Shown here: in pieces, positions 31,343-40,976 of the stretch | How the letters are laid out: each line of letters starts with the position of its first letter | How positions within the stretch are numbered: the first letter of the stretch is position 1 | Assembly: GCA_934129895.1 (NCBI GenBank) | Contig: CAKOWY010000001.1 | Location: 372,001-436,000 of the forward strand | DNA: 64,000 nt | Direction of reading: 5' to 3' | DNA from: an uncultured Clostridia bacterium | GTDB lineage: Bacteria > Bacillota > Clostridia > TANB77 > CAG-508 | Position numbers and translations under genes: made by a program | Notes under the pieces: generated by a model | Databases searched by the model: none | Told to the model about the DNA's origin: nothing | Seen by the model: only the letters and a program-made list of their open reading frames with translations

Positions 31343-33345
31343 TATTTATCAATTGTCATTTTGTCTGTACTGTTCAAATCCATATTATATGGTCCATAAG
31401 TTTTTCCATTTATTATTACTTTTATTTGTATTGTACCTTGACCTGAAACTTTTACTGTATAGTCTGTTTTATTTTCTTTTACTTTTTCTCCATCTTCTGT
31501 TCTTTGATCTCCATCAACAATTACTTTAAATGTTACATCTTTTGGAGTATTATCTTTTTCAACTTCTTTTTCTGTCTTTTTGCCATCTTCTCCAACAACT
31601 TCTTCTTTTACAGTGATTTTATCTTTATATCCTGTTAATGCTTTTACATTAATTGTAACTGTTCCATTTTTTGTTTCAGCAAGTTTGTTTACTGTAATAG
31701 TAACTGTAGAGCCTTCATCTACTGTTTCTCCTGATTTTACACTTTGATTTAATACAATACCATTTGTTTTTGTTTTGTCTTCAGTATATTCAACTTCAAC
31801 AACTAATCCTAGATCTTCTAGTAATTTTTTAGCTGTAGCTTCATCCTTATTATATACTGATGATACTACTACTTGCTTAATTCCTGTACCAATACTTATA
31901 TATACCTTTACAGTATCTCCTGCATTTATTTCTGTATCTTCATCTATTTCTTGTTTTATAATTATTCCAGATTCAACAGTTTTACTTGTTTCTTCTATAA
32001 ATTCAAGTTTTATTTTTGCATTTTTTGCAGCTGTTTCTGCATCATCTCTATTTAATCCTTTTAATTTTGGAACTTTAGTTTTTTCTGTTCCTAAACTTAA
32101 TGTTACTTTTATTTCAGTATTTTCTTTTACTTTTCTATTTGCAACATATTGAGGTGTTTGAGAAATTATTTTTCCAGCTTCTACTTCTGAATTATATTCT
32201 GGATCATTTTCAATATATATCAATTTACTATTTTTTACTATTTCTTTAGCCTCATCTGCTGTTTTTCCAACTAAATTTGGTATTTCTACTTCTTTTGGTC
32301 TTACTGCATTTGATATTCCTACTGTTAAACCTAAACTTAATGCAAATAATATTATTAAACCAATAATTGTTGAAAATATTTTATGCTTTTTTATAAATGT
32401 TTTAAATTTACTTTCCTTTTTCTTATTTGCTTGTGTTCCCATATCATTAACTGAAACTGTTGATATTCTTTGAGTTGGAGCATCTACATATTCTGTATTA
32501 TCTACAAAATTACCTTGTGGTTCTTTTAATGCTCTTTTTAAATCAACCAACATTGCTGTTGCACTTTGATAACGTAAGTTTGGATCTTTTTTTAATGCTT
32601 TCATAATAATATCATTTACGGCTACTGGTATTCCAGGATTTACAGCTATTGCTGGAGTTGGTTCTTCTTGTATATGTTTAAATGCAACTGATACTGGAGT
32701 ATCAGCATCAAATGGAACCTTTCCAGTTAACATTTCATACATTACAACACCTAGTGAATATATATCTGATTTTTCATCTGTAAATCCACCTCTTGCATGT
32801 TCAGGTGAGAAATAGTGAACTGATCCTATTGTTGTTCCAAATGCAGTCATTGTAGAGTTTGATACTACTTTTGCAATTCCAAAATCTGTTACTTTTGCAA
32901 CACCATCTTCTGTAATAATAATATTATGTGGTTTTATATCTCTATGAATTATATGATTTCTGTGTGCTGTTTCTAATGCTGATGCTATTTGTATAGTAAT
33001 ATTAACTGACCATTTCCAAGGTAATGGTCCTTTCTCTTCTACTATAATTTCTTTTAACGATTTTCCTTTTATTAATTCCATAACAATATAATGTAAATTT
33101 CCATCAACACCTACATCATAAACAGAAACTATATTTGGATGTGTTATACTAGCTGCAGATTGAGCTTCTACTTCAAATCTTTTTACAAATTCTTCATCTG
33201 TTGTAAATTCATCTCTTAATATTTTTATTGCTACATATCTATTTAATACATGACATTTAGCCTTATATACTGTTGCCATTCCACCGCTGCCTATTTTTTC
33301 TATAATTTCGTATCTATTTCCTAACAATCTACCTTTTAAATCCAT
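31342..33345 (-). CDS. prkC: PASTA-domain Ser/Thr protein kinase PrkC
   Basis: 667 residues. The cytoplasmic kinase domain (about 10-275) has GSGGMATVYKA, the catalytic Lys in VAIKIL, HRDIKPHN and DFGIAK. A membrane helix (about 334-355) and three PASTA repeats (about 360-555) that bind muropeptides or lipid II follow; the last 110 residues are a Thr/Lys-rich domain with a CNA-like beta pattern. It senses cell wall state and, in spore formers, can signal germination. It lies 53 bases after its partner phosphatase PrpC. Confidence 0.96.
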   Translation of the reverse strand: MDLKGRLLGNRYEIIEKIGSGGMATVYKAKCHVLNRYVAIKILRDEFTTDEEFVKRFEVEAQSAASITHPNIVSVYDVGVDGNLHYIVMELIKGKSLKEIIVEEKGPLPWKWSVNITIQIASALETAHRNHIIHRDIKPHNIIITEDGVAKVTDFGIAKVVSNSTMTAFGTTIGSVHYFSPEHARGGFTDEKSDIYSLGVVMYEMLTGKVPFDADTPVSVAFKHIQEEPTPAIAVNPGIPVAVNDIIMKALKKDPNLRYQSATAMLVDLKRALKEPQGNFVDNTEYVDAPTQRISTVSVNDMGTQANKKKESKFKTFIKKHKIFSTIIGLIILFALSLGLTVGISNAVRPKEVEIPNLVGKTADEAKEIVKNSKLIYIENDPEYNSEVEAGKIISQTPQYVANRKVKENTEIKVTLSLGTEKTKVPKLKGLNRDDAETAAKNAKIKLEFIEETSKTVESGIIIKQEIDEDTEINAGDTVKVYISIGTGIKQVVVSSVYNKDEATAKKLLEDLGLVVEVEYTEDKTKTNGIVLNQSVKSGETVDEGSTVTITVNKLAETKNGTVTINVKALTGYKDKITVKEEVVGEDGKKTEKEVEKDNTPKDVTFKVIVDGDQRTEDGEKVKENKTDYTVKVSGQGTIQIKVIINGKTYGPYNMDLNSTDKMTIDK

Positions 33346-33398
33346 GTTTTTTCAATCCTTCCTAGGTATTTTTAATTAAAATGAATCTCTGTAAATAT

Positions 33399-34133
33399 TT
33401 ATATGTTTTTTATAATCACAACTGTTATATTATCCATTCCACCATTTTCATTTGCTAAATCAACTAATCTCTGTGGTGCTTTTTCTATGTTTCCAGTTGC
33501 TAGTTTAAATATGTCATCTTGTTTAACCATATTTGTAAGACCATCTGACGAAATAAGTAATATATCATCTTTTAAAAATCCTTTTACAGATACATCTGGT
33601 TCTACAAAAGCGTTACATCCTAATGCTTTAAGCAACATATTCTTTTTTGGATGTACTTCAGCTTCTTCTTTTGTTATTGTTCCTTCTTTTACCAACTTTT
33701 GAACATAACTATGATCTGTTGTTAATTTTCTTATAAAATCTTTTCTTATTCTATATATTCTACTATCTCCTATATGTCCAATATACACTTTATTATTATA
33801 TATTAAACATACTTCCAAAGTAGTACCCATTCCTTCATATTCTTTATTTTCTTTTGACTTTTCATATACAATCATATTAGCATATTCCATGCTACTAGCT
33901 ACTAATTGAAGAAGATTTTCTCTGTCTTTTGGAGTTTCCTTAAAATTATTTTCAATATAATTTTTAGTACATTTTACTGCCAAATTACTTGCAATTTCTC
34001 CACCTTTATAGCCACCCATTCCATCTGCTAATATGTATAGTTTTACTTCACTTGATGAATCAGATATAAAATATGCATCTTGGTTCATTTCTCTGACTTT
34101 TCCTACGTCTGACTTTGCATAAGCAATTATCAT
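33399..34133 (-). CDS. prpC: PP2C-type protein phosphatase PrpC (Stp)
   Basis: 244 residues. Removes phosphate from targets of PrkC. PP2C metal-binding motifs are complete: VREMNQDAY (about 13-21), LADGMGGYKGGE (about 35-46), GHIGDSRIYRI (about 121-131), SSDGLTNM (about 195-202) and GGMDNITVVII (about 231-241). It precedes prkC in the same transcript, the usual Firmicutes pair, and has a promoter in the gap after rlmN. Confidence 0.95.
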   Translation of the reverse strand: MIIAYAKSDVGKVREMNQDAYFISDSSSEVKLYILADGMGGYKGGEIASNLAVKCTKNYIENNFKETPKDRENLLQLVASSMEYANMIVYEKSKENKEYEGMGTTLEVCLIYNNKVYIGHIGDSRIYRIRKDFIRKLTTDHSYVQKLVKEGTITKEEAEVHPKKNMLLKALGCNAFVEPDVSVKGFLKDDILLISSDGLTNMVKQDDIFKLATGNIEKAPQRLVDLANENGGMDNITVVIIKNI

Positions 34134-34164
34134 ATTTCACCTCATATCTTTCTATATGTTTTAT

Positions 34165-34193
34165 GTTATATCATATATAAAAATTTTTTTCAA
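34165..34193 (-). promoter_or_regulatory. Putative sigma-A promoter of prpC-prkC
   Basis: Minus strand TTGAAA, 17-base spacer, TATAAC, about 32 bases before the prpC start codon. Confidence 0.55.
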
Positions 34194-34236
34194 TTATTTT
34201 CAAAAATTTTATATTTATCTTATTTTAAGCATATTT

Positions 34237-35262
34237 TTAAGAATTTAAGTTTTTCCTTCTTAATTGGCCACAAGCTGCATCTATATCTGAACCTAGTTCT
34301 CTTCTGATTGTTGCTACTATTCCATGATCATTTAGATAATCTCTAAACTTAATTATATTTTCATTTGAACTTTTTGTATAATCTCCATTTTCTATTTTAT
34401 TAATAGGAATTAAATTCACATGACATATCATTCCTCTTAATAAATGAACTAATTCTTTTGCATCTTCTAAATTATCATTATTGTCTTTTGCTAATGCATA
34501 TTCAAATGAAATTCTTCTATTTGTTTTTGCAATATAATCTTTACAAGCTTGTAATAATTCTTCTATTGGAAATGCATTATTTACAGGCATCATACTACTT
34601 CTTTTTTCATTTGTTGTAGCATGTAATGATATTGATAATGTACATTGAATATTTTCATCTGCTAGTCTATAAATTGCTGGTACTAGTCCACTTGTTGAAA
34701 CACTTATATGTCTTGCACCTATATTTATTCCTTTTGGATTATTTATTATTCTAATAGCATTTACAACATTATTATAATTATTTAATGGTTCGCCTATTCC
34801 CATAAATACTACATTTGATATTCCTATATTATTGTCTTGTTCTACTGCTAATATTTGTTCTACAATTTCTCCAGATGTTAGATTTCTTACAAATGGAATT
34901 CCCGTTGATGCACAGAATTTACATCCCATTTTGCATCCAACTTGTGATGATACACATATACTATATCCATGATGATAACTCATTAATACTGTTTCTATTG
35001 CATTTCCGTCTAACAAATCAAATAAATATTTTTTTGTTCCATCACTTGATTCTAATTTTCTTAAAATCTTGAAATTGCACATTGTATAGTTTTCTTTTAA
35101 TTTTTCTCTTAATTGTAAAGAAAGATTTGTCATTTCATCAAATTCTTTAACTTTTTCTTCATATAACCACTTAAATACTTGTTCTGCTCTAAATGGCTTT
35201 TCTCCCATTTGAACAAATTCTTCTTTTAGACTATCTAAATTATAATCTTTTATATTTTTCAT
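34237..35262 (-). CDS. rlmN: Dual-specificity RNA methyltransferase RlmN
   Basis: 341 residues. This radical-SAM enzyme methylates C2 of A2503 in 23S rRNA and A37 in some tRNAs. The radical-SAM motif CKMGCKFCAS is at about 109-118, the GIGEPL motif at about 155-160, and the C-terminal catalytic Cys in DIDAACGQL at about 331. It starts two bases after the U32-family gene, so the two are coupled, and is followed by prpC, a frequent clostridial order. Confidence 0.96.
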   Translation of the reverse strand: MKNIKDYNLDSLKEEFVQMGEKPFRAEQVFKWLYEEKVKEFDEMTNLSLQLREKLKENYTMCNFKILRKLESSDGTKKYLFDLLDGNAIETVLMSYHHGYSICVSSQVGCKMGCKFCASTGIPFVRNLTSGEIVEQILAVEQDNNIGISNVVFMGIGEPLNNYNNVVNAIRIINNPKGINIGARHISVSTSGLVPAIYRLADENIQCTLSISLHATTNEKRSSMMPVNNAFPIEELLQACKDYIAKTNRRISFEYALAKDNNDNLEDAKELVHLLRGMICHVNLIPINKIENGDYTKSSNENIIKFRDYLNDHGIVATIRRELGSDIDAACGQLRRKNLNS

Positions 35263-35264
35263 TA

Positions 35265-36494
35265 TTATTTTTTTCTCCTAATAATCCAATTTTTTTCACA
35301 TTTTATTGGAAGAAGTATTTTTACTTGTTGACCTTTTACCCCTGGATTTATAAATTCAATTTCTTTGTCTGTTTCTATATCCCACATTTTCTCTATTTTG
35401 AATACAACTGGCTCTATATGATGTGGTACTAAAATTTCCATTGTATCTCCAACTTGTAATCTATTTCTTACTTCCATAATTGATTTTTCTTCATTGTATT
35501 CCGCAACTTTTCCACCAAATTGATATAACTCATTATATTGATGTCCATCATATTCTTGTATATCTTGATTTTTTCTATCATTGAAATAAAATGTTGTTAA
35601 TTCTCTTGTTTTTATTTTTTCAATTTCTTTTAAATATTTATCAACATCATAATGTGATGGATCTTTTTTATAATCATCTATTGCATTTCTATAAACATTT
35701 ACTATACTTGCAACATAATATTCTGTTTTTAAACGTCCTTCTATTTTTACACTGTCAACTCCCATGTCTATTATTTCTGGAAGTTCTCTTATTAAACATA
35801 AATCTTTTGATGAAAATATACTTGTTCCATGTTCGTCCATTTCTATTGGCATATATTGTCCTGGATTATTTCTTTCTTCTGCATATAAATTATATGACCA
35901 TCTACAACTTTGTGCACAATCTCCTAAATTAGCACTTCTACAAGCTAAAAAATCACTCAAGAAACATCTTCCAGAATATGCAAAACATATTGCACCATGT
36001 ACAAATATTTCAATTTCCATTCCTTCTGGTTTATTTGCCATTATATATTTTAATTGTTCTTTATTTAATTCTCTTGCCATTATCATTCTTTTAGCACCAT
36101 TTTTATACCAGAAATTACATGAGTGTAAGCTTACAAGATTAGCTTGTGTACTTACATTTATTGGAACACTTGGTGCATATTGTTTTAATGTTTCTATTAC
36201 TCCTCCATCTGCTGCAATTATTCCATCTGGCTTTATTTCTTCTAATTTTTTTGCCATTTCTATTATTTCTGGATATGTTTCATCCCAAGCATATATATTT
36301 AATGCTACATATACTTTTTTTCCAATACTATGTGCATATTTTATTGTTTGTATTAAATCATCATCTTGTATTTCTGCTCTTGATCTTAATGATAATGATG
36401 CTGTTCCACAATATACTGCATCTGCTCCGTATAAAAATGCTATTTTTGCTTTTTCAAATGATCCTGCTGGTGCTAATAATTCTATTTCTTTCAC
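35265..36494 (-). CDS. Peptidase U32 family protein (tRNA/rRNA hydroxylation type, TrhP/RlhA-like)
   Basis: 409 residues. U32 proteins of this group take part in prephenate-dependent hydroxylation of RNA (TrhP on tRNA U34, RlhA on 23S rRNA) and may carry an iron-sulfur cluster; no peptidase activity is needed. Visible: ELLAPAGSFEKAKIAF at the start, GADAVYCG, the signature EIFVHGAICFAYSGRCFLS (about 162-180) and Cys cluster CRSANLGDCAQSCRW (about 185-199). I chose a GTG start ten bases after AAGGA. The upstream ATG lies inside a GCACA/TGTGC hairpin with no SD. Confidence 0.85.
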   Translation of the reverse strand: MKEIELLAPAGSFEKAKIAFLYGADAVYCGTASLSLRSRAEIQDDDLIQTIKYAHSIGKKVYVALNIYAWDETYPEIIEMAKKLEEIKPDGIIAADGGVIETLKQYAPSVPINVSTQANLVSLHSCNFWYKNGAKRMIMARELNKEQLKYIMANKPEGMEIEIFVHGAICFAYSGRCFLSDFLACRSANLGDCAQSCRWSYNLYAEERNNPGQYMPIEMDEHGTSIFSSKDLCLIRELPEIIDMGVDSVKIEGRLKTEYYVASIVNVYRNAIDDYKKDPSHYDVDKYLKEIEKIKTRELTTFYFNDRKNQDIQEYDGHQYNELYQFGGKVAEYNEEKSIMEVRNRLQVGDTMEILVPHHIEPVVFKIEKMWDIETDKEIEFINPGVKGQQVKILLPIKCEKNWIIRRKK

Positions 36495-36554
36495 TTTATT
36501 CTTTTCCTTTCTTCTTTCACGATAGCACATTTTGTGCCTAATAATACAGGTTAA

Positions 36555-36583
36555 ATTATACTCTATTTATGGATTATTGTCAA
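36555..36583 (-). promoter_or_regulatory. Strong sigma-A promoter of the U32-rlmN transcript
   Basis: Minus strand TTGACA, 17-base spacer, TATAAT. The 5' UTR of about 55 bases contains the small hairpin GCACA / TGTGC just upstream of the SD. Confidence 0.75.
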
Positions 36584-36609
36584 CTTAATAAAATTTACAT
36601 TTTATTGCA

Positions 36610-36642
36610 TAAAAAAATTCTAGAGTCTTTCTAGAATTTTTT
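36610..36642 (-). terminator. Terminator of the ychF-DUF1294 transcript
   Basis: Perfect stem AAAAAATTCTAGA / TCTAGAATTTTTT around a short loop, about 30 bases after the DUF1294 stop. Confidence 0.85.
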
Positions 36643-36672
36643 ATTTTTTATTTCTTTACTTATATTATTTTA

Positions 36673-36972
36673 TTAAATTATAAATTTTAAATATATAAAT
36701 AATATTATCTCTAATATTAATATTGCTGGCATTCCAATTGTAAACTTTAGCTTTTTTGTTTTATGTCTAAATGTGTACATTCCTGAAATTGTACCAACTC
36801 CACCACCTAATAGTGTAATTAAAAAAAGTGTATTTTCTGGGATTCTCCATTTTCCTTTTTTAGCTTTTCTCTTATCTATCCACATAATTAAAAAACCAAT
36901 TATATTTATTATTAATAAATATATTATAAAATTCTTAGTTGTAAATAAATCAAATCCTGTTAAATTTTCCAT
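36673..36972 (-). CDS. DUF1294 small membrane protein
   Basis: 99 residues with three membrane helices (about 13-31, 48-66, 78-97). The conserved family string is present: DKRKAKKGKWRIPENTLF, LGGGVGT, and FRHKTKKLKF. Function is not established for the family. It lies 18 bases after ychF and is followed by a strong terminator, so it is the end of that transcript. Confidence 0.9.
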   Translation of the reverse strand: MENLTGFDLFTTKNFIIYLLIINIIGFLIMWIDKRKAKKGKWRIPENTLFLITLLGGGVGTISGMYTFRHKTKKLKFTIGMPAILILEIILFIYLKFII

Positions 36973-36990
36973 ATATTATCCTTTTCTTTA

Positions 36991-38082
36991 CTATACATTA
37001 AATTTAAATACTACAATATCTCCATCTTGCATTACATATTCTTTTCCTTCTTGTCTAACAAGTCCTTTTTCTTTTGCAGCAAGCATTGAGCCTTCTTTCA
37101 TTAAATCAGCATAAGATACAACTTCTGCTTTTATAAATCCTCTTTCAAAATCTGAGTGAATTTTTCCAGCAGCTTGTGGTGCTTTTGTTCCTTTTGTTAT
37201 TGTCCATGCTCTTACTTCTGTTTCACCTGCTGTAAGGAATGACATTAATCCAAGTAAATCATAACTTTTCTTTATTAATTTGTCTAGTCCTGATTCTTCT
37301 AATCCAAGAGCTTCTAGCATTTCTTTTTTATCTGAGTCCTCTAATCCTGATAATTCTTCTTCTATTTTTACACATAATGGAATTACTTCTGCGTGTTCTT
37401 TTGCAGCATATTCTTTTACTTGTTTTACCATTTCTTCATCATCTGCTGTTTGAATTTGATCTTCTGATATATTAGCAATATAAATTATTGGTTTTGATGT
37501 TAATAAAAACATATCTTTTACAAGTTCTTGTTCATCTTCATTACATTCTACAGCTCTTGCTGGAATTCCATTATTTAAGTTTTCTTTTAATTTTTCAATT
37601 AAATCTATTTCCGCTTGATATTTCTTATCTGCTTTTAGATTCTTTTTTGCTTTATCTAATCTTTTATCAAGTGTTTCTAAATCAGCAAATATTAATTCTA
37701 AGTTAATTGTTTCTATGTCTCTTAATGGATTTACACTTCCATCTACATGTATTACATTTGGGTCTTCAAAGCATCTTACAACTTGACAAATTGCATCAAC
37801 TTCTCTTATGTGTGATAAAAATTTGTTTCCTAATCCTTCACCTTTGCTTGCTCCTTTTACTAATCCTGCTATATCAACAAATTCTACTATTGCTTTTGTT
37901 ATTTTTGCAGGATTATACATTTTTGCAAGATTATCTATTCTTTCATCTGGTACTGCTACAACTCCTACATTTGGTTCTATGGTACAAAATGGATAATTGG
38001 CACATTCTGCACCAGCTTTTGTTATACTATTAAACATTGTACTTTTTCCTACATTTGGTAATCCTACTATTCCTATTTTCAT
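36991..38082 (-). CDS. ychF: Redox-regulated ATPase/GTPase YchF (Obg family)
   Basis: 363 residues, normal length. G1 GLPNVGKSTMFNSI (about 6-19), G3 DIAG (about 69-72), a coiled-coil insertion (about 130-190) and the C-terminal TGS-like domain ending DGDIVVFKFNV. YchF binds ribosomes and prefers ATP in tested species. The protein keeps the NxxE-type base-specificity loop region (YIANISED) rather than NKxD, as usual for YchF. Confidence 0.96.
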   Translation of the reverse strand: MKIGIVGLPNVGKSTMFNSITKAGAECANYPFCTIEPNVGVVAVPDERIDNLAKMYNPAKITKAIVEFVDIAGLVKGASKGEGLGNKFLSHIREVDAICQVVRCFEDPNVIHVDGSVNPLRDIETINLELIFADLETLDKRLDKAKKNLKADKKYQAEIDLIEKLKENLNNGIPARAVECNEDEQELVKDMFLLTSKPIIYIANISEDQIQTADDEEMVKQVKEYAAKEHAEVIPLCVKIEEELSGLEDSDKKEMLEALGLEESGLDKLIKKSYDLLGLMSFLTAGETEVRAWTITKGTKAPQAAGKIHSDFERGFIKAEVVSYADLMKEGSMLAAKEKGLVRQEGKEYVMQDGDIVVFKFNV

Positions 38083-38148
38083 TTTATCACATTTCCTTCA
38101 ATTTGATTTAAGTTTTTATTTCATCAATATTTTTCTTTATATAAATAC

Positions 38149-38185
38149 AAACATCTAAATATAAATAATTTAATTTAGATGTTTA
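38149..38185 (-). terminator. Hairpin after the ferredoxin gene, probable terminator
   Basis: Inverted repeat AAACATCTAAAT / ATTTAGATGTTT with a loop of about 12 bases. The T-run is better on the plus strand, so on the minus strand termination may be weak. Confidence 0.5.
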
Positions 38186-38210
38186 TTTTTTTGGTAAACT
38201 TATAAACCAT

Positions 38211-38393
38211 TTATTCAGCATCTGCTAATTCTGGTGCTTCAACAGGGCAAACTGCTCTACATGTTCCACATTCTATGCAAACAGATTCATCAATTACAAA
38301 ACAACTTTCTCCTTGTGATATACATTCTACTGGACAATTAGCAGCACATGCACCACAACTTATACACTTATCACATTGTATTCTATATGCCAT
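38211..38393 (-). CDS. 2[4Fe-4S] ferredoxin
   Basis: 60 residues with two complete cluster motifs, CDKCISCGACAANCP (about 7-21) and CIECGTCRAVCP (about 38-49). It is a low-potential electron carrier for fermentative metabolism. The ATG eight bases after AGGTGG was chosen; its SD overlaps the ricT stop codon, so the two are coupled. Confidence 0.95.
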   Translation of the reverse strand: MAYRIQCDKCISCGACAANCPVECISQGESCFVIDESVCIECGTCRAVCPVEAPELADAE

Positions 38394-38398
38394 TTCTT

Positions 38399-39274
38399 TC
38401 ACCACCTTTCTTCGCTTTCATTTTCTTCATTATCATTATCTTCATTATTTTCTTCTTTATTTACATCTTTTATAACTTTTATGTCTTTTATATTATACTT
38501 TTTTTGTTTATATATATCTCCATCTTTAATTTTTACTCTTACTACTTCTTTTAAAGTTTCAATACTATCTATCTCACCTTTTCCATCTGGAGTGCTTACT
38601 ATTGCTCCAACTCCTGGTAAATGATTAATTTTATCTTCATATACTTCTTGTTCATATTTTAAACAGCACATTAATCTACCACAATTTCCTGAAATTTTTG
38701 TTGGATTTAAAGACAAGTTTTGTTCTTTTGCCATTTTTATTGATACTGTTTCAAAATCTCCTAAAAATGAACAACAACATAATTCTCTACCACAAACGCC
38801 ATTTCCGCCTATTCTCTTTACTTCATCTCTAACACCTATTTGTCTTAATTCAATTCTTGTCTTATAAACAGCTGCTAAATCTTTTACTAACTCTCTAAAA
38901 TCTACTCTTCCATCTGATGTAAATGAAAATAATATTTTACTATTATCAAACTTATATTCTACATCTGTTAAAGTCATATCTAATTTATATTCTTTTATTT
39001 TTTTATTACAATATTCATACGCTTCTTTTTCTTTAGTTTTACATTCTTCAGCATGTTTTAAATCTCTTTCTGATGCCAATCTTAATATCTTTTTTAATGG
39101 TGAATTTAATTTTTCTTCATCTATCATTCTGCTTGGAATTACAACTTCTGCAATTTCCTCTCCTTGTGATGTTTCTGCTATTACATATTCTCCTTTTTTT
39201 ACCTCAAGCCACTTAGGATCAAAAAAATATATTTTTCCTAATCTTTTAAATCTAACTCCTACTATATTTTTCAT
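38399..39274 (-). CDS. ricT: PSP1-domain protein RicT (YaaT)
   Basis: 291 residues. In B. subtilis RicT works with RicA and RicF in a complex that directs RNase Y and affects sporulation and biofilm switching. The PSP1 region and Cys-rich segment are clear: GGNGVCGRELCCCSFL (about 142-157) and SGNCGRLMCCLKYEQE (about 181-196), which hold iron-sulfur ligands. The C-terminal 25 residues are Asn/Glu/Asp repeats. It follows holB by 17 bases, the standard holB-ricT arrangement. Confidence 0.93.
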   Translation of the reverse strand: MKNIVGVRFKRLGKIYFFDPKWLEVKKGEYVIAETSQGEEIAEVVIPSRMIDEEKLNSPLKKILRLASERDLKHAEECKTKEKEAYEYCNKKIKEYKLDMTLTDVEYKFDNSKILFSFTSDGRVDFRELVKDLAAVYKTRIELRQIGVRDEVKRIGGNGVCGRELCCCSFLGDFETVSIKMAKEQNLSLNPTKISGNCGRLMCCLKYEQEVYEDKINHLPGVGAIVSTPDGKGEIDSIETLKEVVRVKIKDGDIYKQKKYNIKDIKVIKDVNKEENNEDNDNEENESEERW

Positions 39275-39291
39275 TTATTACGTCCTTTCTA

Positions 39292-40182
39292 TTAGTGAAA
39301 TAAATAATATGTATTAAATATTAAATTGTCTATACACATATCATAATTACTATTAGCTTTTAATCTTTTTTTTGTTTCTTCTATTATATCTATTAAATTT
39401 ACATATCTTATGTCTTCTTTTGATAATTTTAAAGCTAGTACATTCATATATTCTAAAACATAGTTTATCTCTTCTTTTGCTTTATATATTCCTTCTGACA
39501 TTTTGTTTATTTCTATTAAATCTTTTACTCTAAAGCTTTTTAATATTTCTTCAAGGCTTTCATATAATTCTTTGTTTTTATTTAATTTTATAGCATTTCC
39601 TATACTTCCTTGAGATAAATTTATTATATTATCATCAAATACCTCTTCAGGATAATTTTTTTCTAAATATTGTTTTATTTGATTATTTTCTAAATTTTCA
39701 AAATATATTCTTGTACATCTTGATTTTATTGTACTTAACATATTATTTTCATTAGAACATATCAAAATTATTGTTATATATTCTGGTGGTTCTTCTAATG
39801 TTTTTAATAAACAATTTTGTGCCTCAATTGTCATAAGATCACTATCATTTATTATATATACTTTTTTATTTGAAATTATTGGTTTTTCTGCCACTCTTCT
39901 TTGCATTTCTCTTATTTGCTCTATTTTTATTTTTCCATCTTCTGGTTCAATTATTGCAAAATCAAGATTATTATTTGTATCAAATTCTATACAAGATTTG
40001 CAATTACACTCTTCTTTTTCTGGATATAAACATAAAATCTTTTTTGCTAATTCTAATGCTATTAACTTTTTTCCAATTCCTTCAATTCCCCAAAACATAT
40101 AACTATGTGATAATTTATTTAGTTTTATTGCTTTCTCTAAACTTTCTTTATTTTTTTCATTTCCAATTATTTTTTCAAACAA
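39292..40182 (-). CDS. holB: DNA polymerase III subunit delta' (HolB)
   Basis: 296 residues. Part of the clamp loader. It has a P-loop-like GIEGIGKKLIALELAKKI, a zinc-binding CNCKSC (about 59-64), LLKTLEEPPEYITIILI and sensor-1 IKSRCTRI. The start is TTG seven bases after GGGGGAG; no ATG fits the conserved N-terminus. It begins two bases after the lepB stop. Confidence 0.93.
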   Translation of the reverse strand: MFEKIIGNEKNKESLEKAIKLNKLSHSYMFWGIEGIGKKLIALELAKKILCLYPEKEECNCKSCIEFDTNNNLDFAIIEPEDGKIKIEQIREMQRRVAEKPIISNKKVYIINDSDLMTIEAQNCLLKTLEEPPEYITIILICSNENNMLSTIKSRCTRIYFENLENNQIKQYLEKNYPEEVFDDNIINLSQGSIGNAIKLNKNKELYESLEEILKSFRVKDLIEINKMSEGIYKAKEEINYVLEYMNVLALKLSKEDIRYVNLIDIIEETKKRLKANSNYDMCIDNLIFNTYYLFH

Positions 40183-40184
40183 TT

Positions 40185-40835
40185 TTATACTCCCCCAAAT
40201 TTAGAAAATGGCCAAAATCTGAATGCAACTGTTCCTTCTATTTTTTCTAATGGTATACATCCAAATGATCTACAATCTATACTTCCTGTTCTATTGTCAC
40301 CTAAACAAAATACACAATTTTCTGGTACTTTAAATCCTGTAAAGTTACCATTTCTTGTTCCCTGTTGCATATCTGTTACAAGTCCATCTTGTAAATAGTC
40401 TTCTTGCAATTTTTCTCCATTTATATATACTGCTCCATCTTTTATTTCTACATAATCTCCTGGAATACCAATAACTCTTTTTATATAACTTGTTTTGGAT
40501 GTTTCTAAAACATAATATATAAATTTATTTATTATCCCTTGTGGTTCATAATCATATACAGCAACTGGGTTATTTAAATCAATTTCTTCTTCTGTAACAT
40601 ATTTTTTACTTGGTGCCTCAAATGTAATTATTTGTCCTCTTCGAGGTAATTTTTTTGTTGTTCTTCCTAATCTATTTAACCACAATCTTTCTGTTGAATT
40701 TAATGTTGGATACATTGATGTCATTTGAACTTCTGTTGGAGTTCCTATATAATATCTTACAAATAATGCTAATATCACTGCTATTATAAAGCACATTGCC
40801 CATTCAAATATTTCTTTTAATATCATTTTATTCAT
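40185..40835 (-). CDS. lepB: Signal peptidase I (Ser-Lys type)
   Basis: 216 residues. General Sec/Tat signal peptidase. One N-terminal helix (about 9-28), catalytic Ser in QMTSMYPT (about 37-44), catalytic Lys in SYIKRVIGIPGDYVEI (about 115-130), GDNRTGSIDCRSFG near the end. Unlike the three SipW-type enzymes of this window it uses the Ser-Lys dyad, so the cell has both kinds. It heads the lepB-holB-ricT-ferredoxin transcript behind its own promoter. Confidence 0.96.
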   Translation of the reverse strand: MNKMILKEIFEWAMCFIIAVILALFVRYYIGTPTEVQMTSMYPTLNSTERLWLNRLGRTTKKLPRRGQIITFEAPSKKYVTEEEIDLNNPVAVYDYEPQGIINKFIYYVLETSKTSYIKRVIGIPGDYVEIKDGAVYINGEKLQEDYLQDGLVTDMQQGTRNGNFTGFKVPENCVFCLGDNRTGSIDCRSFGCIPLEKIEGTVAFRFWPFSKFGGV

Positions 40836-40897
40836 ATATTATCACATTCCTTATCTATTTTATCTTATGCTTATTGGTCGCATTTTCATACTTTCAT

Positions 40898-40926
40898 ATT
40901 ATACATTATCCTAAACAATTTTTCAA
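40898..40926 (-). promoter_or_regulatory. Sigma-A promoter of the lepB operon
   Basis: Minus strand TTGAAA, 17-base spacer, TATAAT, about 63 bases upstream of the lepB start. Confidence 0.7.
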
Positions 40927-40939
40927 GTTAAATAAGAAA

Positions 40940-40976
40940 AAAGCTAAAAAAAGAACAACCATTTAAAGTTGTTCTC
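40940..40976 (-). terminator. Terminator of veg
   Basis: Stem AGAACAAC / GTTGTTCT at 40952-40975 followed on the minus strand by a T-rich tract. It overlaps the last codons of veg. Confidence 0.8.
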